Positions 1-12,821 of a stretch of DNA of 64,000 bases are shown here, in pieces. Both the position numbers and the translations under genes were made by a program. Position 1 is the first letter of the stretch, and each line of letters starts with the position of its first letter. The DNA comes from Gentiana macrophylla (lineage: Eukaryota; Streptophyta; Magnoliopsida; Gentianales; Gentianaceae), in contig CM047806.1 of the NCBI GenBank assembly GCA_026214975.1, positions 103,797,345-103,861,344 of the forward strand, in the 5' to 3' direction. The notes below the pieces were generated by a model. It was not told the origin of the DNA. It saw only the letters and a program-made list of their open reading frames with translations, and ran no database searches.

Positions 1-1701
1 ATGCACACCGTGATGCCATGAAGACTCCGGTCTCAGGATAATTACACAACCGCCACATAGTGTGACACTTAATCAAGTAAGTTGGTCGATTTAACGTACA
101 CTTTCTCTAATTCACATCCACGTACAGTCCAACGGAAAGAGATGAGAAATTCGACAAAAGGGAGAAGCCACAATCTTCCGGATTGTATCTCCTAGCGACG
201 ACTGGTGGATGTCGATCCTTGCCATAGAACCTCCTCGAATACGCACTAGGTTTTTCTTCTCTAAATGATTAAGGCATGAAACTAATTTTTCTACCTTTTT
301 AATTGATGTGTGGTGCAATTAATTTGATGTATTGTGTTAGAACTCTCTTTATATAGAAAAATAACTAGTCAAGAGAGAGTTAACCTTTTCACACCACAAT
401 TACCTATTCCCATAAGGAAAAGATATTAGCCAAAAGATAAGAGACAATTCCCAAAAAATCAATCTCTTTATCTCTTTCCATTAATTATCCAACAAATAGA
501 TAATTAATTAATTACACATGTGACATAATCTAGGAAAATTTCTTCTCCTAATTATCCACATTGCGGCGCCACTTTTAAGCCAAATTTAATAGAAAATGTC
601 TTTTCTATTTTACATATTATTTACCAAATAAATAATATTGCATATTCATTAAATATACCAACTATTTAATTTATTCTCGAGGTTCCATAAAACGAGAAAA
701 CACACGCGTGTTAGGAGCCAACCAGGGGACCATGGACCTATAATCAGTAGCTACAATAAATTAAATAAAATATTCATCGAACAGAATATTTCTACTTAAT
801 TCATTAATTCCGGAATTACGCCACCAAAAATCCGAAACTGAACTCTATTGATTATAGATATAACTTATTCTCAAAACGTCGAGTCGAGTTGATAAGTGTC
901 CATTGATATAATCATTTCATATAAACTAACCCTCCATAGGCTATCTGTACTGAAGCATGATTATTTTCGTAAACCTTCTTTAATACTTCTTATCCTTATT
1001 TACCATTAACCCACTAGCGATCAATTAGTTCATAACCAATACGAACTCCGCGGATCGATCAGTTTCTATGATCAACAAATAAGAGGATTGTCTTTCTACT
1101 TCCCGCAGGAAGGAATGAATTCCATATCTGTGAAACACACACTTCTCACTCATTCCAGAATAGGGCCAATGTGAAAGTGATTCGGACCGCGCCTCTTAGC
1201 GATCCTTAACGAACACATCAAACCCTATCCTGAAACCTGTAGGAGTATGCAATCACTTCAGGATTAAGGTTAATCCATATATGATCATCTGTGATTTAAT
1301 AAGATTTCTCAATCACGGAATTATATGAGAAACGCAGATTAAATCGGTCCAGTACTATATGACTCTCATCATATATAAATGCCCCACTTAGACAACCAAT
1401 GTCGACGGTCCGGATAAGACGGTCACACCATAAAGTTTTCTGGGCGCATTAATGGTGGTTTAATCAATAGACCCATACTTTGATTAACTTCACCACGGAC
1501 TAACATTTTAAGTGTATCAGCATAAACTTAATCCTCATGTGTGACACACACTAAGTTATATGGCTACATATGATATGACTTAGGGTTTTCAGTGGTGTAT
1601 TACATACAAGCACGAAGCAAGTAATAATATGAGAATAAATCTATCATTTATTAATTCTAAAAACATTTACATAAATTGTCTTTCAGGCGCTACTTCCAAC
1701 A
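1..1701 (-). repeat. 3' LTR of element A (partial)
   Basis: Aligns along its length with 16360-18062, for example the shared block GGGGACCATGGACCTATAAT near 725 and 17084. It ends in TTCCAACA before the PPT. A TATA-like box is seen on the minus strand opposite TCTTTATATAG (about 346-356). Small ORFs inside it are chance. By eye the two LTRs differ at a few percent of positions in sampled blocks. Confidence 0.88.
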
Positions 1702-1714
1702 ATCTCCCACTTGC
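1702..1714 (-). other. Polypurine tract of element A
   Basis: On the minus strand this reads GCAAGTGGGAGAT directly followed by the LTR start TGTTGGAA. It is the expected plus-strand primer site next to a 3' LTR. Element B has the same sequence at 5147-5158. Confidence 0.8.
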
Positions 1715-2850
1715 CCGTAAAGACAAGCAATGATTGGTTTTAGAGCACCACACCCTTATTCTAACTATCCACAACATTCTCCTACTTGCTCTAAAGCATA
1801 TGAGACATATATCCCAATTTCATACCCGCCAAGTGCTTATTAGTGACACTAGATGTCACACAACTTGGTAAACTGATCAGATAGGTTGTCGGCTTTGAGG
1901 CGATCTTTAGGACCGAAACGTCGCCTCTTTATACGGTCTGTCTGAACAGGTGGTACTCTTTCTCAATATGCTTCTGACCTCTTGTGATTGCGAAGATCAT
2001 TTGCATGAGCTACCTCTCAACTGTTTTCACAGTAAAATGGTATCCGCTCATCGAGACCTGGAATCACTTCCCGATCCAACAAAGAACTTCTTAAGTCACA
2101 CTGCCTCTTTAGCTGCTCCGAAAGCTGCTATGTATTCGACTAACAAATTCAAATTTACAGTACTAGATTGCTCCGGACTGTAGCTCCATAACAATGAGTA
2201 AACACTGAGTCTGAGATCGATTCACGATCATCCTTAATCCAACAAAAATCAGAATCGGTGTAGTCAAGCGACACTCGTTCGCACCGAATGCACAAGCATA
2301 TGATTCCTCATTCTCTCAAGGTACTTGAGGATGCTCTATATCACTTTGCTCAACGTCCGAATCCAAGATTTGACTTTAATCAATTTTAATAACCTCGACT
2401 TTCCCTATCCGTAAGAGAATCTATCCCATTTTCTCTATATCCAAAGACTAAGAGAATGATTCCGTGAAGGGTTGGGTAGGAAACCTCTCGTTGAATTTTG
2501 CATTCGAAAATTCATTGTCATCTTTAACCAATAAGATGCATGGGACGTTGCCACAACTTGTTCTCATGAATTCGACCGAATTGATTTCTAAGAATACAGT
2601 CCAATTTTCTGATTCAGAGAAGCTTTGGCTCATCAATTCTTGACTTCAGATAACACACTCATGTTGTTTCCAACTGTTGCAGTGTTATCTTTCTTAACAC
2701 TAACGTTTACTAGTTTACCAATATTGATTCTCCAGTCTACAAAAGACTCATCAATATTCTGGTCAAGCCCATACATTCCAAAATATGTGACTTTTAATGA
2801 CATGGAGGTTTGCTTTAATCTATCAATGGATATAAGCATAGGCAGTCAAT
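1702..2850 (-). pseudogene. Copia RT/RNase H remnant of element A
   Basis: This is the C-terminal end of a Ty1/copia polyprotein, which in life copies element RNA into DNA. The minus-strand frame 2839-2633 contains YGLDQNIDES and VGNNMSVLSEVKN. These match the copia RT block usually read as YGFDQNVDEPCVYKK and IGNDVGVLTEVK; the intervening YVDD is lost (VSVKKDN). Further along, broken frames still read like RNase H, including HIEKEYHLFRQ followed by GDVSVLKIAS near 1985-1890, which resembles the family motif KHIERRYHLIRE. Several stops and frame changes interrupt it. The order RT, RNase H, PPT, LTR is the normal copia order, which fixes the strand. It cannot be functional. Confidence 0.8.
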
Positions 2851-3311
2851 CTGCCATTGGATTTAAGCTAAAACCCTTCCGTTTTGAATGAATCTAAGCT
2901 CCATTGTACGGCTAGAAATTTTCAGGGCATCACCCCTGGTAATCTTTCTGCTTTCCATAGCAAAGCTGAGTGGTGAGAAAGTTTCAGGGCATCACCCCTA
3001 TTTAACTATCTACTTCTCAGGGAGTTACCTCAAAACCACTTAGCTTTGTTTTGAAAGTTAAACTTTCTCATTCATTCGTCTCTTCTACACGTAGATCCAA
3101 TTACTCCCACTGGGCTTAAGACACTCAGGTGTTTCTACAAGACTGTGAACAGAACTGGAGTACCAAAACTCCATATATAGGTTTATGGCTTTAAACCAAC
3201 CTCCTATTGTCAGAATCCTATACAGTCTTCCCTAAAAGAACCATAGGTAATCAATCACCCCAAGCAGACTGTAAAGAATGCATAATCACAACGGGTCAAT
3301 GGTTAGACCAT

Positions 3312-3316
3312 ACTCC
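3312..3316. other. Target-site duplication, left of element B
   Basis: ACTCC, repeated exactly at 12822-12826. Removing element B and one copy restores CATACTCCCACTGCATTTGG, which matches element B's own internal paralogous sequence at 6798-6817 (CATACTCCCACTACATTCGG). Confidence 0.95.
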
Positions 3317-5146
3317 TGTTAGTAATATCATCCGCAACGGAAGCGATTTAAGGATCCAGATTTATAAAATACATGTAATAAAATAACTAGATCTATAACT
3401 ACAAGGGGGTTGTAGATCATACCTCTTGGATCTCAAAATCCAAGTTGAAGAACCGCAAAAGAAAGTTTGCAATAAGATGTGAAGATCACCACGATCTTCC
3501 GTACGTGTGATCCAAGCAACTCCCGGTGGAAGGAAATCCTCGACTCGAACCCCTCCGATATGCTACCCGGAAAAACCTCCAAGATTTTTCCTCAACCCCT
3601 TGGCCGAAATTTTTCTATCTCCTCTCTAAGAGTTGATAGTCGAAATTATGTGTGTTGTAAGGCTTGGGAGAACTCTCTTTATATAGGAGAGTAAAATTTA
3701 ACCTCCAAGGATTTTATTTTGCAATTAAAATAAATCCATTAAATAAAAATAATTCCATAATATTATAGAACAAATCTAGAATAATATTTATCTTTATTTC
3801 TTACCATAAATATTTATCCAATAAATATTTTATGCACATGTCTTATTAATACACAAGAAAATAATTTCTTGTTCCATAATAATGACAAGGGGCGAAATTT
3901 ACATATTGACCTAGTCAATATTAATTTTGCCAATACACAATAATTGGGCCAAGATTACGGAAAATGTCTTTTCCACATATTTAATTATTTAGCCCAACTA
4001 ATTTAATAGTCCACTAAACAATTAATTCACATATCGTTTTAATAAAGTCCAACAAGAACTAAATTAATATTATTAGGATTCGACGTCCGAGAATAGCTAT
4101 GCTATATTAGGAGGCACGTCAGGGACCATGGACTAATAATCAGCGGCTCCGATAAATCAAATAAATAATTATCTTACGAACAGAATAATTATATTCGATA
4201 AATAAATCACAGGAATATGCCACCATAATCCCGTGACTGCACTCCTCCGAGTATGAGATTATATTTATCTCCTCACGAGAATAATAATAAGCGTCCATTG
4301 ATATAATCATTACATATGGATTAATCCTCCACAGACCGTTTATTCTAAATCGGGAAGTTACCGTTAACCCTTTTTAGAACCTCTTATCCTTATTTACCAT
4401 TAACCCCCTAGTGATCAATTAATTCATACAACTCACTGGTAGCTAATCAGTGTAATATCAACTCGTACGATCGATCAGTTTCTAGGATCAACAAATAAGG
4501 GAACTGTCTATCTACTTCCATAAATGAAAGGAATGGATTCCGTGATTCGTGATAACACGGACTACTCACTCAATCCGATTACAATGCCAAGATGGGGTAA
4601 TTCAGATCACAGACTCGGTGTAATCCTTAACCGTCAAGTCAAGCGTCATACTCGATTAAAGAAGTTGGATCGTGATCACCTCAGATTAAGATATATCCAT
4701 AAATATGATCATCCATTGATTCGATAAGACTTTCGACTCACGGAATTATATCGTGAACTCTAATCAAATCGGTCCAAATTTTTATATGATATATCTATCA
4801 TATATAAATGCCCCATTAGTTTCTCTTAACCGAAAGTCCGGATAAGACAATCACACCTATTGTGTTCTCAGGCGCATTAATAGCACGTTAAAGAGAGACC
4901 CGATACTCGATTAACTTCACTATGGGCTAATTGTATTTTAAGTACATCTTCACTAACTCAATCCTCCTGTGTATATCACATACACTGAGTTAAGTGATTA
5001 CATGAACGATATACTTTAGGGTTTTCTGTAGTGTAAATACTATTGTCACATCGGTGAATATGAGAATAATAAATATGAATAATAATATCATTTCATTTAT
5101 TAAATAAAACAATTACAAAATTGTCTTACGGGCATCACACCTAACA
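3317..5146 (-). repeat. 3' LTR of element B
   Basis: 1830 bp, starting TGTTAGTAATATC and ending CACACCTAACA. A TATA box is opposite CTCTTTATATAGGAG (3673-3687) on the minus strand. The short plus ORFs at 3479-3694 and 4524-4727 lie inside the LTR and have no recognisable product. Confidence 0.93.
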
Positions 5147-7520
5147 ATCTCCCACTTGCACGAAAGCATGTGATTAATTGTTTTAGAGCACACCCTATTA
5201 TTTAAAACTACAACAAACTACATCTCCCACTTGCTGTAAAGCAATGGAGACCCATCCCGTATTCTAGTACCATTAAGCATATCATAACCATTGTTAGATG
5301 ACAAAGTACACTCCGAGTGTGCTGTCGTAGGATAGGTCAGTGACTCAGGGAGTACCTACATCTAAATGTCATGGGTCTTAATGATTAGTCAGGTTGTCGG
5401 CTCGAGACGATCCGTAGAATCGAAAAGTTACCGGTCCATCTAATCATGTGGTACTTTCCCAATATGCTTTTGACGTCTAGTGATTTCAAAAATCCTTATA
5501 AGCTACCCCTTCATCGTTTGGACAATGATGTGGTATCGGCTTCCAAATCTAGAATCACTCCCAGATATGAAAAGGAAATCCTTAAGCTATATCGCCTCTC
5601 TAGCTACTACAAAAGCCGCTAATCACCCAACTAGTTAAAGTCGAGTTGGCGTTGCTGGTTTCCTCCAGGCGATAGCTTCAACACAAGAGTAAACATCGAG
5701 CCGAGATCGACTTAACGATCATCCTCAATCGACTTAATGTCAAAATCGATTGTATCACACATATCCAAGTTCACACATGAATATGTCCGCATATTATTCC
5801 TCGTTCTCTCAAGATACTAAAGGACATACTAAACTTGCTCTCATTAACCGCTTGAATCTAAGATTCGATCAAAGTTGACGTTCAATAACTCGACCATCTC
5901 TTACTAGAAAGAGAATCTATCCCATTTCTCTTGATCCGAAGATTTAGAGAGTCATTCCTGAGGCATAGGGTAGAACTTCCTCGTTGAATGTTGCATACAC
6001 AAATGCATCATCTTAACCAATAAGATGGATGGGAAACCAGTGATTGATTCTAATGAATTCGACCGAGTCAAACTCTTTAGAATGTGATCCAAATCTCTGT
6101 TGCAGAGAATCGTGGCATTGTCAGATTCTGACTTCAGATAAGACACCCATGTTGATTCCAACTGGTGCAGTGTTATCCTTCACAAACACTAATATATGTA
6201 TATATTCACTAATGTACTAAAATTGATATCCAGTCTACAAAAGGCTTATCAATATTCTGGTCAAATCCACATATTATAGAAATATATGACTTCCAGTGAC
6301 CGAGAGGTTTGCTTTTTATCCACAAAAGACATAAGCCTTGACATTCAACCTGTCATAAGTTCATAAGGCAATACCCTTTTGTTCGAATGAATCAGACTCC
6401 GTTTGTTTGGCAAGAAAATCTCAGGGAATCACCCCATTTTTACGATTTTGAACGAAATCATGCAATACTAAGTGGTAGGAGAGTTCAAGGTCTGATTAAC
6501 TCTCTACTTCTTAGGGAATTACCCCTAGACCACTCAATCTTTGCTCTGAAAGATAAACTTTCCTATTCATTCTACTCTTTTCCGTGTAGATCCAATTCCT
6601 CCCATCTGCGCTCGAGGCGCTCTGTGGTTCTACAAGAGTATGAACAGCTCGAGTACCGAACTCCATTCACGAGGGTTATGGCTATTAAACCAACCTCTAT
6701 TATCGTAAATCTATCACGCTCACAAAAGAGCCATAGGTCATCAATCGATCCTCGGACTACAGAGTCCATGAGAACCCGTAATGGGTAATGGATAAACCAT
6801 ACTCCCACTACATTCGGGTGGATCGAAATTCGATCTAGTTCGAAGAGTATTTTATGTTATCACCAACAACCGATGTTGGATGTGGTGCGATTTTAATCGC
6901 TTAGTAACTACCTTGAGTAAACGTGCTTCAAGGTTCAAGGTTTTGCTATTCATGGACTCTATCGGAAAGGATGCAACATTATAAGCTGTCCCTTCCCGAT
7001 TTCAAGATTCTTATAACAAACCTTTTCTCAATCTTTCGCAAGATATATAACGATTGGTCAGCGACCCGAGCGTGTTCGCGAAATTCGAGACCTACCTTCA
7101 AGCTTCGTGTGCTAAATGCTTATATTTATGGAAGTGGGGTGAACCGAATCCACACCTTATCCGTAAATTCCAAAGCATATTATAGGTAGACTTCTCGGTC
7201 TTACATTTCAATGTAAACCGTTATTTCACTTCAATATCTTAATTGAGTTAAGCGATTGTATTGTAGCACATCTAAAACTATATAAGGCAATTTAACGGTT
7301 TCTTACTTAGTGAGAACATGTCACTATAAGGCGGTGAGCATCGGTCTAGAGGATCGTGAATGGCCTATTCCGAGTATAGAATACTCTATCTCTCTGTGAA
7401 AGCAGGAAACCTCAAAATATTTTGGATAAACTGACCGGAGTGTTGAATAGTTATCAGACAAGAAGTCACTACTCGGAAGCTCCTACTAGCTTGTATCTTT
7501 CATCAGACCCCGAAGGTCGT
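5147..7520 (-). pseudogene. Copia RT/RNase H remnant of element B
   Basis: This is the degenerate 3' half of the B polyprotein, read on the minus strand from about 7520 to the PPT at 5147-5158. Near 7500 the strand reads ATACAAGCTAGTAGGAGC, which resembles the copia RT motif encoding KQASRSW. The frame 6161-5952 corresponds to the segment after the RT catalytic site and includes a weak match to element A's RNFNE-like block (QHSTRKFYP). Further on, GKYHMIR near 5515 recalls the RNase H motif RYHLIRE. Stops occur every few tens of codons, so it is a pseudogene. The domain calls rest on short motifs and on collinearity with element A, where they are clearer. Confidence 0.6.
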
Positions 7521-8314
7521 CATGAACAAGCTATGTTACTTCTTTATAACCATTATCCTTTCCCGATTGAAAGAAAACTTAGTCATTGAACCTTTGAGAC
7601 AATATAACCAGACTGGGAGAAAGGAATCACCATGAGCCAGTCTTCAGGTCTTGTCTTTTAGGGACTATGCACTAACTATGGAATATGAAGAAGCGTTTAT
7701 CTAAATATATAAACTAATTGCTTTTAATAGTTCTTAAGATGTGTTTTATATGCATATTTCAGCAGTTGTAAGTGGTTTTGACTTTATCAAACAAAAGTCC
7801 GAGTCTTGGATTCGTACTACAAATGGTATATTCACTTTCTATACGACAAACAAATTATCGAATAGAAGGTAAATCCATTCGTTCCAACGAATCTTAAACA
7901 GAAAATAATTTTTCCGTGATATCCAAGGATTGAATCCGAGATTCATTTCCTTATATCACTCCCACTATTCTAGCTAAAATTAACTGCCCGTTGTTTACTC
8001 TTTTAATCGTTAAATGCACCGCTACCTTGTTCTTCCAAAGAACTTAGCTCGAGAAAATCGCCAAGCTTTCATAGGTTGGTGATCCAAAATCGCTGTCCTT
8101 ATCCTATGATTTTCAGTTAATTAATTTTCGGTTCAGCCTTAAAGTTTTCTCAGTTTAGATGACTAACACTATTAGAATATTCTCCCATTCTTGACTTTCC
8201 GTGAATGGAAATAGTCTTGAACTAGCGGTTCGTTTGAGTAGACACTACTCTTGAACCGTGGAATGTCTATTTCGAGTGTTACTTGTCGGGACTTCTCGGA
8301 TTTTTTTTAATATA

Positions 8315-8700
8315 CCAGAAAAAACAACAAATCATAATATTAAAGCTCCCACTAGTTTATCGGTTCCAAATACCGTCTAACGAGCATTGCTTTATTTTTA
8401 TGATTTTCCGATTTTTTCGATTAAAAAATCTTTCGTACATAGTTCCAATGTTTCCAGAAAAACAACAAATCATAGAACTCCCACTAGTTCATCGATTCCA
8501 AATATCGTCCAACTAGCGACATTTCATGACTTTCCGGTTTTCAATTAGAACGATTTACGTGTGTAGTCGATTACACTTTTCTAATGTTCTAGAAAAACAA
8601 CAAATCATAAAGCTCCCACTAGTTCATCGATTCCAAATATCGTCCAACTAGTAACACTTCATGATTTTCCGATTTTTCATTTAGAAAATTTCTTGTGTAA
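8315..8700. repeat. Three tandem copies of a ~135-bp unit in element B
   Basis: Each unit starts near AAACAACAAATCATA (8320, 8460, 8595), continues with CTCCCACTAGTT(C/T)ATCG and ends before CCAGAAA or CTAGAAA. Element A has a single copy near 14829-14900, so the amplification is specific to B. Confidence 0.75.
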
Positions 8701-10358
8701 TTACTACACACTCAAAATTCACTAGAAGAATTTCAAAGTCGAAATCACCTTTGATCAAACTAAGTTTGTCTTCCGTTTGACACGAATGACATTAGTGACA
8801 TACCTTGAAGTCACTCACGGTTTTAAAAGGCTTAAGAGAAAATATCTCTTTGAAAAAATAATTGCATTATCGATTAACTAGTTCAACGTCCTAGTTACTT
8901 TCACTTTTTAAATAAGTCAATACTAGTCAATTATAAATTTTAAGCAATTTAGTAAGGGATATAATCTTTGTAAATAAAATGACATATATTAATTCAAGTT
9001 TAACACTACTATATTATTTTATTTTAGGAATTGTAAACTATAAGTAAGTCTACTCTACTATTCAAGGTTTTAACCTCGCATCTCGATCGCGCCTTAGGGT
9101 AGGTCAAAGAGATGACGGTTAAATCGAGACAATCTCATCAATGAATAACTTGTGAGAATCGAACATCCCACACGAATCGAATATCCCTTTATTCATTGAC
9201 TACCTTCCTTTTTTAGCCTAGATATTATCAAAATATCCTTTATGAGTGTGACCTACTATATCGGATCTCTTAGGTACGCCCCGAGTGTGCCGTCTTAGGG
9301 TAGGTCAGGGACCCGACGAGTACCCGGAAATCCTATCCTTTCGGAGACCAAGCCATGAAAGTTGATTGGAGTGAACACCATCCTTAGGGGGACGAAATCA
9401 AAGCGCCTCGAGGCGTCACCCTTCTCTCACTTACTTGTATCTATAGTAGAGGCCGTGGGGTTGGCTGTCGCCTTCCCCGCTCCAACTCAATATTTTGGAA
9501 GTGGTTGTGGGTTAACTAACCCGCGTCTTTTGATGTTAACATAAAAGCTCATCAAATCAAGGATTCGAATGGTGTCGGTAACGTAGGCAAGCCTACCCGT
9601 CTATTCGTTGGAACATATGTGATGATCCGGACGAAATCGGGTCAAGACAGCCTCATTGAGATAAGAAGGAATCACCCCTCTGCTCTCCGTTGTGGACTTA
9701 GTCTTGCCGGACCCCCGTGCATACATCACACTAGGAGGGTTAAATCGGTTGAGCCTAGCTCAGTTGACCACCCAACCTATAGGCGAACCGTTTTTATCCA
9801 AGATTTATTGTTCTTTTACCATCATTCAATCTCGTAGACACTACGAATCGAAAACGTGATCTCGTTTGGGCTTTAAGGCGGTTCACCGAGAACACACACC
9901 GAAAGGCTTAACGATTTCATAACCCGTCCTCGGATCATTAATTAGTTACTAAATTAATTAATTACCATGTATTAATTAAATTTCAACTAATTACTCGAGT
10001 TTGTATACATGCCTATTTTAATTACCAAAATTAAAATTCTACATGTATGCATGGAGTGGATTTATGATATGATGCATGTCATGGCAATTCCGATTTTATG
10101 TCTATTTTATGATCAAACACATAAAAAATAAATTGCGGAAAATTTAAACACCGAGATGGATTGTTGGTACCCCCGACTAACCTATTTTCTAAGGAAAAAA
10201 TAAGACTAATTCTAAGTCTTCAAATCTCGATCTTCGATCTTGATCTTGAAACTTAGGATCTCAAACCTTCGATCTTGTATAACCAGCGAGCAGCGAGGAA
10301 GCGGGCCAGTAATATACCAATATATTTAAAATACATCTATATTATCAAATTGTTTTAT

Positions 10359-10362
<4 letters not shown>

Positions 10363-10401
<39 letters not shown>
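10363..10401. repeat. Poly(T) tract
   Basis: A run of about 39 T residues inside element B. It is a homopolymer, probably replication slippage or the relic of a small poly(A)-tailed insertion; I see no further evidence for the latter. Confidence 0.8.
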
Positions 10402-10406
<5 letters not shown>

Positions 10407-10977
10407 TGTCGGCAAACCAATTAGGTTATATAAAAGAAAAATTAAGCTGTCGCCTTATAAAATAAAGCTGCTGCCTTTTTTTTTTTTGATCAATTGGTCT
10501 TATGACCTAAGTGACAAAGAAAAGTCGACTAAAAAAAATATGATTGCCGCCGCATAAAAAAAAAAAAAGACGAGCCTGTGACCAAATTTTGCTGGGAAAA
10601 AAAAATAAAAATAAAACAATCCGCCTCCTCTTGTTTTTACATTCTTGATGATCTTCAATACCGTGATCTTCAACACATCATCTTCGTCGTTTCGAACCCG
10701 GATCAAAATTACAATAAAAGATTCTACTTTTACATGAAATTTTCGAAATTTGACATAAAATAAATACAAATTGTTACTAAACAAAGGAGCTACAAAATAG
10801 ATCTAACGAGTAAACAGTACCAACCCCAATCCATCTCTTCAACCAAGACATTCATAACATAAAAAAAATTAAACAATTTTCGGCCCCTTTTTTAAAAAAA
10901 AAAATTTGGGACAAAAAAATCTACATGTTTACCACTCCTAGATCTAATATTTTATACGTATAAATATAGATCACATT

Positions 10978-10991
10978 GGTCTCTGATACCA
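10978..10991 (-). other. tRNA-iMet primer-binding site of element B
   Basis: The minus strand reads TGGTATCAGAGACC one base inside the 5' LTR. TGGTATCAGAG complementary to initiator-Met tRNA is the standard primer site of plant copia elements. Confidence 0.92.
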
Positions 10992-10992
10992 C

Positions 10993-12821
10993 TGTTAGTA
11001 ATATCATCCGCAACGGAAGCGATTTAAGAATCTAGATTTATAAAATACACGTAATAAAATAACTAGATCTATAACTACAAGGGTTGTAGATCATCACCTC
11101 TTGGATCTCAAAATCCAAGTTGAAGAACCGCATAAAAGAAAGATTGCAAGAAGATGTGAAGAGCACCACGATTTTCCGTGACGTTTGATCCAAGCAACTC
11201 CCGGTGGAAGGAAATCCTCGACTCGAACCCCTCCGATATGCTACCGGAAAAACCTCCAAGATTTTTCCTCAACCCCTTGGCGAAATTTTTCTATCTCCTC
11301 TCTAAGAGTTGATAGTCGAAATTATGTGTGTTGTAAGGCAGGAGGCTACTCTCTTTATATAGGAGAGTAAAACTTAACCTCAAGGATTTTATTTTGCAAT
11401 TAAAATAAATCCATTAAATAAAAATAATTCCATAATATTCTAGAACAAATCTAGAATAATATTTATCTTTATTTCTTACCATAAATATTTATCCAATAAA
11501 TATTTTATGCACATGTCTTATTAATACACAAGAAAATAATTTCTTGTTCCATAATAATAATAAGGGGCGGCGGCGAATTTACATATTGACCTAGTCAATA
11601 TTAATTTTTCCATTACACAATAATTGGGCCAAGATTATGGAAAATTTCTTTTCCACATATTTAATTATTTAGCCCAACTAATTTAATAGTCCACTAAACA
11701 ATTAATTCACATATCGTTTTAATAAAGTCCAACAAGAACTAAATTAATATTATTAGGATTTGACGTCCGAGAATAGCTATGCTATATTAGGAGGCACGTC
11801 GGGGACCATGGACTAATAATCAGCGGCTCCGATAAATCAAATAAATAATTATCTTACTGACAGAATAATTATATTCGATAAATCAATCACAGGAATATGC
11901 CACCATAATCCCGTGACTGCACTCCTCCGATTATGAGATTATATTTATCTCCTCACGAGAATAATAATAAGCGTCCATTGATATAATCATTACATATGGA
12001 TTAATCCTCCACAGACCGTTCATTCTAAATCGGGAAGTTACCGTTAACCCTTTTTAGAACCTCTTATCCTTATTTACCATTAACCCCCTAGTGATCAATT
12101 AATTCATACAACTCACTGGTAGCTAATCAGTGTAATATGAACTCGTACGATCGATCAGTTTCTAGGATCAACAAATAAGAGAACTATCTATCTACTTCCA
12201 TAAATGAAAGGAATGGTTTCCGTATCTGTGATAACACAGACTACTCACTCAATCCAGTACAATGCCAAGATGGGGTAATTCAGATCACAGTCTCAGTGTA
12301 ATCCTTAACCGTCAAGTCAAACGTCATACTGATTCAAGCAGTTGACTGTGATCACCTCAGGATTAAGATATATCCATAAATATGATCATCCATTGATTCG
12401 ATAAGACTTCTCGACTAAGGAATAATATCGTGAACTCTAATCAAATCGGTCCAGCCCTATATGATATATCTATCATATATAAATGCCCCATTAGGTTCTC
12501 TTAACCGAAAGTCCGGATAAGACAATCACACTATTGTGTGCAGGCGCATTAATAGCACGTTAAAGGAGAGACCCGATACTCTCGTTTAACTTCACTATGG
12601 GCTAATTGTATTTTAAGTACATCTTCACTAACTCAATCCTCCTGTGTATATCCCATACACTGAGTTAAGTGATTACATGAACGATATACTTTAGGGTTTT
12701 CTGTAGTGTAAATACTATTGTCACATCGGTGAATATGAGAATAATAAATATGAATAATAATATCATTTCATTTTTTAAATAAAACAATTACAAAATTGTC
12801 TTTCGGGCATCACACCTAACA
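10993..12821 (-). repeat. 5' LTR of element B
   Basis: 1829 bp, the partner of 3317-5146, with the same TGTTAG and CTAACA ends and the same TATA region opposite TCTCTTTATATAGGAG near 11350-11365. A small insertion-like GGCGGCGGCG near 11566-11575 distinguishes it from the left copy. Confidence 0.93.

Larger units (their letters stand above)
7521..10977 (-). pseudogene. Remainder of element B internal region (gag to integrase side), decayed
   Basis: This 3.4-kb stretch lies between the RT remnant and the PBS, where gag, protease and integrase would lie on the minus strand. I could not recognise any of those domains. It holds a three-copy tandem repeat (8315-8700), a GC-richer block (9245-9860) shared with element A, and a poly(T) run (10363-10401, a poly(A) on the element strand). 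Collinearity with 13200-16270 of element A supports it as true internal sequence rather than a separate insertion. Listed short ORFs here run on both strands without a consistent reading. Confidence 0.5.
3317..12821 (-). mobile_element. Ty1/copia LTR retrotransposon B, nested in A
   Basis: A full-length minus-strand element of 9505 bp with two near-identical LTRs (3317-5146 and 10993-12821) that begin TGTTAG and end CTAACA. A PPT lies at 5147-5158, an initiator-Met PBS at 10978-10991, and an exact 5-bp TSD (ACTCC) flanks it. The internal domain is collinear with element A's, for example 6798-7200 with 12822-13200 and 9080-9130 with 14640-14690, so A and B are related families. No long ORF survives. 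The LTRs are more alike to each other than those of A, which fits the nesting order. Confidence 0.93.

Noticed and set aside
3479..4727. Open frames inside the left LTR of B (71 and 67 codons)
   Set aside because: Inside an LTR; the right LTR counterparts are altered by indels and no domain is recognised.
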